This document shows positions 1-5,201 of a stretch of DNA of 7,454 bases, one piece after another (position 1 is the stretch's first letter; each line of letters begins with the position of its first letter). The stretch covers positions 1 to 7,454 of the forward strand of contig JARFQZ010000234.1 of NCBI GenBank assembly GCA_029287515.1, in the 5' to 3' direction. The translations under genes and the position numbers were made by a program. This DNA is from Lysobacterales bacterium. GTDB lineage: Bacteria; Pseudomonadota; Gammaproteobacteria; Xanthomonadales; SZUA-36. Under the pieces are notes generated by a model that had not been told where the DNA came from, ran no database searches, and was given only the letters and a program-made list of their open reading frames with translations.

Positions 1-696
1 CAACTGTGCTGTGATTCGAAGCTGCTCGCCGGCGCGGCGCACCGAACCCTCGACGACGTGCTCTACACCCAGTTGCCGCGCAATTTCATCGATTGGCAGG
101 TTTTCGCCTTTGAAATGAAAAGCCGATGTCCTGGCTGTCACGAGCAGATCCGGAAGCTGCGCCAGTGTATTGATGATCTCCTCTGTCAGCCCGTCGGTGA
201 AGTAGTCATCATCCGGCCCGTTGCTCATCGCCACGAAAGGAAGAACGGCCACTGATTTTTCGGAGGAAGTTGAGAGCCGGTTTTCCGCTCGCTCCTGCTG
301 AATGCTGTTGGCCGGGGACCGCGTATCGGGTTCGACGGCGTACTCGCGGCCATCCTGGTTGAACTTGTCGAACAGCAAAAATCCAACCGCGCATACCAGG
401 ATCACGATAATGGCCCGGTCGAGCTTGCGGCCGGTGCGCCGGGTAATCGATACGGTTCGGTCCACCTCGCTTTCGAGCTTTACCCCATCAGGCGTCAGTT
501 CGTATACCCAGGCCAGGATCAGCGCGGGCAGAAAGCCGGCAGCCAACAGGAACAGGACGTAGCGGGCAACCTCGTCCGGCAGTCTCAGGATTGGGCCGAT
601 CACGTCCACGATCTGCAATAGCAGCCAGCTGCCTACAAGGTAGGCGATCCCGATCCTGAAAACGTTACGGCGCTTCAGTTCGTCGAACAGGCTCAT
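1..696 (-). CDS. FlgO/TolB-like TPR membrane protein D (partial, 3' end outside window)
   Basis: This reading frame starts at ATG 696-694 and stays open to base 1, giving 232 residues with no stop, so the C-terminal part lies beyond the left edge. It begins MSLFDELKRRNVF, the family start. Hydrophobic segments lie at about residues 14-35, 44-64 and 95-110. Between the second and third is a polar loop (about 66-93) with LTPDGVK, EVDR and TGRKLDR. A polar linker (112-146) leads to a FlgO/TolB-N-like domain from residue 147 (KSVAVLPFVAMS, YFTDGLTEEI, LGVEHVVEGSVRRAG), cut off at RITAQL. A TPR tail is expected by comparison with its neighbours but is not visible. The start overlaps the stop of gene C by four bases (ATGA), and only a weak GGAT lies upstream, so translation is probably coupled to C. 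The membrane module resembles gene A (GPILRLPD) more than B or C. It contains one cysteine, inside the third membrane segment. Function unknown; the family call is confident. Confidence 0.9.
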   Translation of the reverse strand, partial: MSLFDELKRRNVFRIGIAYLVGSWLLLQIVDVIGPILRLPDEVARYVLFLLAAGFLPALILAWVYELTPDGVKLESEVDRTVSITRRTGRKLDRAIIVILVCAVGFLLFDKFNQDGREYAVEPDTRSPANSIQQERAENRLSTSSEKSVAVLPFVAMSNGPDDDYFTDGLTEEIINTLAQLPDLLVTARTSAFHFKGENLPIDEIARQLGVEHVVEGSVRRAGEQLRITAQL

Positions 697-2846
697 GTAG
701 TGGCGGGATCCAGCCCGAGCGCCGCGCGCTCGGCTTCGAGGTGTTCGACCATGCGGTCCTGGATGGCTTCGTAGCGCGGGTCGCCTTCAAGCGGCGCCAG
801 GTAAGGCCATGCATCAGTGATCCGGGTGGTGGTAATGAATCCCTGTGAAATGGCCTTGTCCAGATATTCCAGGCTGGACTGCAGGTCTCCCGCCATCGCC
901 CGGTAAGAGGCCTCGTGCATGGAGAAAACCATGTTGTTCACACCCTGGGCTATCAAATCATCGTGAACGGTGCGGACATGGGCCATGGCCTCGTTGAAGC
1001 GTTGCTGGTTGCCGGTCCTTGAGTAAGCCAGTGAAACGTCAATCATCAGGAAGTCGCCCAGACCGCTGTAGGGTGGAAAATCATTCCGAAGGCTGTCGAG
1101 GTCCGGCCAGCGCTCTTCTAAATAGCTGACGACCTCGTCCGAGCGGTCCACGAGGTTCAGGAAGGTAAACAGCGTGGAGACGTCAGCGAGTTCCTCGGCG
1201 CGCCTGAATGCCAGGATCGAAGCTTCTTCGGTCCGGCCTAGAACAGTCAGGGCAAAGATCGGAAGCCATTCCTCACCTTCATCGGCAACCCGTTCAAATT
1301 GATGCGTGTCCATCCAGAGAAAGCTGCGAGTCATGCGCGCAACCGAGTTCGATGATTGCAGTTCGACGGCTGAATCGGCCAGCGTCAATGCCTCCGAGAA
1401 GCGCCCTTGCCAACGCAGAACGGCGGCCTCGCTGGAATAGATCACGGAGTCGTTAGGGATTAAAGGGCGGATGCGATCCAGGTGCGCCATCGCCAGTTCA
1501 GGTTGTCCAAACATGTTGAAACTGTTTATCGCATTGCGGACTCCGGGGCGGTAGAGGGGGTCGCGTTCGATCATATTCATCACGACCTCGCGCGCTTTTG
1601 CCGGTTTACCCAGCGCCTGGTATGCATTATTCAGCCAGTTACTGGCATTGATCAGCCCGGGATTCAGGGCAAGCGCTTTTTGCAGAGGCTCGATGGCCTG
1701 CTGCCAGGAGTCCGCGGTCAAGCCGCCGATGTAATAAAGGCCAAGACCTGCCCAGGCCTCGGCCAGTTCAGGGTCCAGGTCCAGTGCCTTGTCGAGATAG
1801 AGTTTGCCCTGCGACTGGGCCTGCTCATGCGGGATTTCGCCATAGGTGCCGGAGCCTTCGGACAACAGCAGGGTCGTTATGCCCCGCTGGGCATATGCCG
1901 GCGCATAGGTATCGTCGATTGCAATGGCCCGGTCCAGCAGTTCGGCGGCGGATTGAATGGTGGGGCCCGTTCTCTCATACATCCGTTGCTTGGCCAGCAG
2001 GTACAGGTCGTATGCTTCGGAATCCGCCCGGGCGGTGGTCACTGTGATCTGCTCCCCAACGAGCAAGTGGGCCTTCAACTCGGTCAGGATGGCGGTCGAA
2101 ATTTCGTCCTGGATGGCAAATATGTCATCCATTTCCCGGTCATAGGTGTCCGACCACAGGTGAAAGCCGTCATCCACCTGGATCAGTTGGGCCGTTATGC
2201 GGACCTTGGTGCCCGATTTGCGGACTGAACCTTCCAGGATGTGATCAACACCCAGGGTTTCACCGATCTGGCGAAGGTCCTGGTTCTGCCCCTTGAAGGC
2301 AAAGGATGAAGTGCGCCCGGCCACCTTGAGTTCCTTGACCCGTGCGAGTGAATTCAATATCTCCTCGGAAATTCCGTCAGAAAAATATTCCTGCTCGGTA
2401 TCCGAGGACATGTTGACGAACGGCAGAACGGCGATGGATTTGGCCTGCTCTGCGGCGGCTGGCCGGGCTGCTGGTTCGACGGCAGGCTGTTCACGCGAAC
2501 TCATCGGCACAAAGCGGTCGAAAAGCAGCAGGACGACTGCGATGCTGAGTGCGACGATGATACCCCTGTTTAGTTTCTGGCCGGTCTGGCGGGTAATGGA
2601 CTGGCTGCGGTCAACGTCCCTTTCTTTCTTGATGCCCTCCGGCGTCATCTCAAACGCCCAGGCAAACACCAGCGCCAGCGGAAAGCCCAGGCCGATCGCC
2701 AGCATGAACGCCTGGATCACCCAGTTGGGCGCCTCGATGCTCTCCAGCACGATATCGGCCAGCTGCAACGCCACCCAGGCCGAGACCAGGTAGGCTACGG
2801 CGATTCGGAACACGTTGCGTCGCTTGAGTTCCTCGATGAAACTCAT
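693..2846 (-). CDS. FlgO/TolB-like domain, TPR-repeat inner-membrane protein C
   Basis: Complete 717-residue protein, ATG 2846-2844, TGA 695-693. The start is fixed by MSFIEELKRRNVF, which matches B and D. Membrane segments are at about residues 13-35, 42-64 and 95-112. The polar loop 66-93 contains MTPEGIKKERDVDRSQS and TGQKLNR and should face the cytoplasm. An Ala/Pro-rich linker (115-135) is followed by a FlgO/TolB-N-like domain at about 136-262 (KSIAVLPFVNMS, YFSDGISEEIL, LGVDHILEGSVRKSG, HLWSDTYDRE, FAIQDEI). Residues from about 275 to 670 are helical TPR-type repeats, with recognisable units near 295-325 (AYAQRG), 342-372 (LDPELAEAWAGLGLYY) and 385-412 (LNPGLINASNWL). A C-terminal cap with EGDPRYEAIQDRM follows at 687-699. 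No cysteine is present. The FlgO-like domain is about 90% identical to that of B, whereas the TPR part is far more diverged. The start overlaps the B stop by four bases; a GGAG lies 11 nt upstream. Probably a periplasm-facing scaffold or sensor; no catalytic motif was recognised. Confidence 0.93.
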   Translation of the reverse strand: MSFIEELKRRNVFRIAVAYLVSAWVALQLADIVLESIEAPNWVIQAFMLAIGLGFPLALVFAWAFEMTPEGIKKERDVDRSQSITRQTGQKLNRGIIVALSIAVVLLLFDRFVPMSSREQPAVEPAARPAAAEQAKSIAVLPFVNMSSDTEQEYFSDGISEEILNSLARVKELKVAGRTSSFAFKGQNQDLRQIGETLGVDHILEGSVRKSGTKVRITAQLIQVDDGFHLWSDTYDREMDDIFAIQDEISTAILTELKAHLLVGEQITVTTARADSEAYDLYLLAKQRMYERTGPTIQSAAELLDRAIAIDDTYAPAYAQRGITTLLLSEGSGTYGEIPHEQAQSQGKLYLDKALDLDPELAEAWAGLGLYYIGGLTADSWQQAIEPLQKALALNPGLINASNWLNNAYQALGKPAKAREVVMNMIERDPLYRPGVRNAINSFNMFGQPELAMAHLDRIRPLIPNDSVIYSSEAAVLRWQGRFSEALTLADSAVELQSSNSVARMTRSFLWMDTHQFERVADEGEEWLPIFALTVLGRTEEASILAFRRAEELADVSTLFTFLNLVDRSDEVVSYLEERWPDLDSLRNDFPPYSGLGDFLMIDVSLAYSRTGNQQRFNEAMAHVRTVHDDLIAQGVNNMVFSMHEASYRAMAGDLQSSLEYLDKAISQGFITTTRITDAWPYLAPLEGDPRYEAIQDRMVEHLEAERAALGLDPATT
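2217..2240. repeat. Direct repeat, copy in gene C (partner at 4355-4378)
   Basis: Identical over 24 bp to 4355-4378 in gene B, with mismatches at both flanks. It lies in the FlgO-like domain of gene C. The following bases (2241-2280 against 4379-4418) differ at only four positions, then synonymous differences become frequent. Confidence 0.85.
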
Positions 2847-4999
2847 ATTTCGACCGGCTCCAAACCCAGTTCAGCGCGTTCGCTGTTGAGGTGGTCGATC
2901 ATTCGTTGCTGAATGGCTTCGAACTCCGGATCACCATCGAATATCCTGAGAGCCGGCGATACGCGAGTAATTCCTGCACTGATCATCACACCTCCATCGA
3001 CGGCGAGGGCGATGTTTTCCAGCGACCCTTGCCTGTTACCGGCCATCAACTGGTAGATGGCTTCATTCAGGTATAGAAAGGGAAACCGGTAGCCCAACGA
3101 CACTTGGCGGTCCAGGGCCTCGCGTGATTGGGCCATGGCGTCATCGAAATGGTCGGAGCGTCCCGTTTTTCCGAATGCCCAGGCAAGATCAAGCAGCGTG
3201 CCCACATCACCCCTGCCCAGGGGCGGGTAATCAACCACAAAGGCATCAACGCTGTCCCAGCGCTCCTTGAAAAAACGCACCGCCTCTTCTTCCTGACCGG
3301 AATCGATCAAGAGGTAAACCAACATGCCGATATCTTCGCCGCTGCCAGCCTGTTCTTGCGCCAACAGCGTCGCTTCCTCTGTGCGCCCCAGCTCCCAGAG
3401 TGCAATAAAGCGCTGCCAGGTATTGCCTTCTGCAGTGGCACGTTCGTACTGGGCAGTATCTAATAACCCGTGACCGAGCCAGGTTCTGAAAGTGACATGG
3501 TGAGGTCTTTCGGCTATTGCCTGCTCCATCAACCGCATACCGTTTGCAAGCTGCCCCCTGGCAAAGTGCATTCGGGCGTCGAATTGCAGAAGGATCGGGT
3601 CGTTGCCCAGAAGCGGCCGGACCCGGTCAATCAGGGCCTGTGCCTCCTGCAGCTCCATGCGCGCCATGTAGTAATTGAGGAGGTTGTTCAGTCCAGGACG
3701 GTATAACGGGTCATATTGAACAATGTTCTGGACGATTGCGATGGCTTCTTCCAACCTGCCGGCATCGCTGTAGGCGATGTTCAGCCAGTTGCTGGCGTTG
3801 ATCAGGCTGGGATTGATTTCAAGCGCCCGTTGCAGGAAATCGATGCTGGACTCTGTTTCGCCGGGGATTTGTCTGAAATAGAGCCCCATGCCGGCGAGCG
3901 CCTCTGCATGCTGCGGATCCAGTCTCAGCGCCTGGTCGAGATAGAGTTTTGCCTGGCTCAGCGCCTGTTCCCGGGGAATCGAGCCATAGGAATCATCGGA
4001 CAGCAGTATGGTAACAATTCCGCGCTGAGCGTATGCCGGGGCATATTCAGAATCGATGGAAATTGCCCGGTCCAGTACCTCGGCCGCCGATTCCAGGGTC
4101 GCCTCGCTGCGTTCGTAGATTCTCTGTTTGCCGAGCAGGTAAAGATCGTAGGCCTCGGAATCGGTCCGGGTCGAGGTCACGATCACTGTTTGTCCGTCAA
4201 GCAAATGCGCTTTCAATTGCTCCAGGATGGCGGTGGCTATTTCATCCTGGATGGCGAAAACATCATCCAGTTCGCGGTCATAAGTATCCGACCACAGGTG
4301 GAAACCATCATCCACCTGGATCAGTTGCGCCGTGATACGGACCTTGGTGCCGGCTTTGCGGACTGAACCTTCCAGGATATGTTCGACACCCAGGGTTTCT
4401 CCGATCTGGCGAAGGTCCTGGTTTTGGTCCTTGAAGGCGAAAGAGGAAGTCCGGCCCGCGACTTTAAGTTCCTTGACCCGGGCGAGTGAATTGAGGATTT
4501 CCTCCGAGATTCCATCCGAAAAATACTCGTTGCTGGCATCCTCACTCATGTTGACGAAGGGCAGCACCGCGATGGATTTTTCTGTTTCGGCCGATAGATC
4601 GGACTCAGCGACTTCTTTCGCCAGTTCCGCGCGTTCAATATCGCGGGCCGGTGCAAGGTAAAACTTGTCCACCGCGAAATAGCCCAGTGCCAGCACCAGG
4701 ATGAAGATAATAGTCAGGTTCAGCTTCTGGCCGGTTTCGTGTGTAATGGACTGGCTGCGGTCGACGTCTTTTTCTTTCTTGATGCCCTCGGGAGTAAGCT
4801 CATAGGCCCAGGCGAACAGCAGGGCAACCGGAAAACCGGCGAGTAACACGATCAGTATGGTCCTGATCACCCAATCGGGGGCGCCGAAAGGCTCCAGGAA
4901 TACATCGGTGACCTGCGCAAGCAGCCACGCCAGCACGACATAAGCCGTGCCGACCTTGAAGACATTGCGTCTTTTCAGCTCTTCAAACAGCCCGGACAT
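2843..4999 (-). CDS. FlgO/TolB-like domain, TPR-repeat inner-membrane protein B
   Basis: Complete 718-residue protein, ATG 4999-4997, TGA 2845-2843; first gene of the B-C-D operon. An AAGGA ribosome binding site with 7 nt spacing and the family start MSGLFEELKRRNVF support this start. Membrane segments are at about residues 15-35, 43-65 and 95-112. The polar loop 67-94 has LTPEGIKKEKDVDRSQS and TGQKLN. The linker 113-140 is charged rather than Pro-rich. The FlgO/TolB-N-like domain spans about 141-267 (KSIAVLPFVNMS, YFSDGISEEIL, LGVEHILEGSVRKAG, HLWSDTYDREL). TPR-like units follow near 301-333, 345-376, 383-412, 414-447, 449-481 and 482-515, then less regular helices and the cap DGDPEFEAIQQRM (688-700). 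Lys/Arg-rich N-terminus and loop predict a three-pass topology with residues 113-718 in the periplasm. No cysteine occurs. Automatic pipelines may name such proteins adenylate cyclase or FlgO, but no cyclase domain is present. Function unknown. Confidence 0.94.
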   Translation of the reverse strand: MSGLFEELKRRNVFKVGTAYVVLAWLLAQVTDVFLEPFGAPDWVIRTILIVLLAGFPVALLFAWAYELTPEGIKKEKDVDRSQSITHETGQKLNLTIIFILVLALGYFAVDKFYLAPARDIERAELAKEVAESDLSAETEKSIAVLPFVNMSEDASNEYFSDGISEEILNSLARVKELKVAGRTSSFAFKDQNQDLRQIGETLGVEHILEGSVRKAGTKVRITAQLIQVDDGFHLWSDTYDRELDDVFAIQDEIATAILEQLKAHLLDGQTVIVTSTRTDSEAYDLYLLGKQRIYERSEATLESAAEVLDRAISIDSEYAPAYAQRGIVTILLSDDSYGSIPREQALSQAKLYLDQALRLDPQHAEALAGMGLYFRQIPGETESSIDFLQRALEINPSLINASNWLNIAYSDAGRLEEAIAIVQNIVQYDPLYRPGLNNLLNYYMARMELQEAQALIDRVRPLLGNDPILLQFDARMHFARGQLANGMRLMEQAIAERPHHVTFRTWLGHGLLDTAQYERATAEGNTWQRFIALWELGRTEEATLLAQEQAGSGEDIGMLVYLLIDSGQEEEAVRFFKERWDSVDAFVVDYPPLGRGDVGTLLDLAWAFGKTGRSDHFDDAMAQSREALDRQVSLGYRFPFLYLNEAIYQLMAGNRQGSLENIALAVDGGVMISAGITRVSPALRIFDGDPEFEAIQQRMIDHLNSERAELGLEPVEI
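4355..4378. repeat. Direct repeat, copy in gene B (partner at 2217-2240)
   Basis: A 24-bp stretch is identical to 2217-2240 and encodes the EGSVRK part of the FlgO-like domain. It is the core of a longer block (about 4199-4579 against 2061-2441) in which the two genes remain highly similar in DNA. It reflects paralogy of B and C rather than a mobile repeat. Confidence 0.85.
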
Positions 5000-5005
5000 T
5001 TTCCA

Positions 5006-5012
5006 TTCCTTT
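5006..5012 (-). promoter_or_regulatory. Ribosome binding site of gene B
   Basis: The minus strand reads AAAGGAA here, with seven nucleotides between the GGA core and ATG 4999-4997. It is the best Shine-Dalgarno match of the visible starts. Genes C and D have only weaker purine stretches 11-12 nt upstream and start inside the previous stop codon. This site decides the start of gene B and marks it as the lead gene of the overlapping set. Confidence 0.75.
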
Positions 5013-5026
5013 GTTAAAAAGACTCT

Positions 5027-5039
5027 CCGATCTTATCGG
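5027..5039 (-). repeat. Short inverted repeat in the leader of gene B
   Basis: On the minus strand, CCGAT AAG ATCGG forms a perfect 5-bp stem with a 3-nt loop. Six nucleotides later comes a run of five T (5020-5016), then the ribosome binding site. It could be a small leader hairpin, a weak attenuator-like structure or a dyad bound by a regulator. The stem is short and the T-run is not adjacent, so a terminator is not well supported. Confidence 0.4.
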
Positions 5040-5050
5040 CTGCAGCACGA

Positions 5051-5064
5051 ATCATAGCATCATA
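5051..5064 (-). promoter_or_regulatory. Candidate extended -10 promoter for the B-C-D operon
   Basis: On the minus strand the sequence TGCTATGAT (5059-5051) matches an extended -10 element (TGnTATAAT) with one mismatch in the hexamer. A second TATGAT lies just upstream (5064-5059), so the hexamer is duplicated with 8-bp spacing. No good -35 hexamer sits 16-18 bp upstream of either copy, which fits an extended -10 type or a weak or activated promoter. Transcription from the inner copy would start near 5044 and give a leader of about 45 nt before the ATG of gene B. The assignment rests on motif and position only. Confidence 0.35.
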
Positions 5065-5076
5065 AGCGTTTCGCTT
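5064..5076. repeat. Small inverted repeat overlapping the promoter region
   Basis: AAGCG TTT CGCTT is a perfect 5-bp stem with a 3-nt loop, lying immediately upstream of, and sharing one base with, the outer of the two TATGAT hexamers. It could be an operator-like dyad or a part of the palindrome cluster. Support is limited to symmetry and location. Confidence 0.3.
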
Positions 5077-5084
5077 CCCTGCTC

Positions 5085-5101
5085 CCGCAGCTTGGCTGCG
5101 G
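5085..5101. repeat. Perfect 7-bp inverted repeat, REP-like
   Basis: CCGCAGC and GCTGCGG flank a TTG loop, giving a strong GC-rich hairpin on either strand. Two more pairs (5082-5083 with 5103-5104) can extend it past one mismatch. No T-run follows on either strand, so it is not a standard intrinsic terminator. Together with the neighbouring palindromes it resembles a dispersed extragenic palindromic element, but copy number cannot be judged from one window. Confidence 0.45.
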
Positions 5102-5138
5102 AAGGCGGCTGCGCTCAACTGCATTGCTGGGTTCGCCT

Positions 5139-5158
5139 CTGGCTGACGCCAGCCGGCT
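5139..5158. repeat. Overlapping short palindromes downstream of gene A
   Basis: Three overlapping dyads are packed here: CTGGC-TGAC-GCCAG (5139-5152), GGCTG-ACGC-CAGCC (5141-5154) and the perfect palindrome AGCCGGCT (5151-5158). Alternative pairing gives competing 5-bp stems. They lie about 45-60 bp after the stop of gene A and may stabilise the 3' end of its transcript or form part of an extragenic repeat element. Confidence 0.4.
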
Positions 5159-5201
5159 CACACTCTTGAGTTTCGCGCGCGACGGCCTGCCGGGCAGCGT
5201 T

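Larger units (their letters stand above)
5000..5201. other. Intergenic region between genes A and B
   Basis: This 202-bp gap is the only non-coding stretch in the window. It carries the stop-proximal sequence of gene A, a cluster of short palindromes (5064-5076, 5085-5101, 5139-5158), a probable promoter, a leader hairpin and the ribosome binding site of gene B. Open frames crossing it are short and show no family resemblance, so I call no gene here. No hairpin followed directly by a T-run is found after gene A, so read-through from A into B remains possible. Confidence 0.85.

Noticed and set aside
1..696. Small genes on the plus strand at 58-255 and 302-562 and a minus-strand frame at 209-394
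   Set aside because: They overlap the open 232-residue frame of gene D, which matches the family from its first residue; the other frames have no recognisable features.
1482..2228. Plus-strand open frame of 248 residues, with a similar 216-residue frame at 3716-4366
   Set aside because: Both lie antisense to the same region of genes C and B, and their resemblance to each other (for example a shared LGAxFAD end) simply mirrors the homology of the sense genes. They show no domain of their own.
2061..4579. Mobile element or recombination hot spot signalled by the long direct repeat
   Set aside because: The similarity follows the protein domain boundaries and reading frame of two paralogues; no terminal inverted repeats, target duplications or transposase are visible.
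5016..5039. Intrinsic terminator just before gene B
   Set aside because: The stem has only 5 bp and is separated by six bases from a five-T run; it also lies between a plausible promoter and the ribosome binding site of B, where full termination would silence the operon.
5085..5101. Intrinsic terminator for gene A
   Set aside because: The stem is strong but no run of T follows it on the minus strand (next bases are GGAGCAGGG) or on the plus strand.
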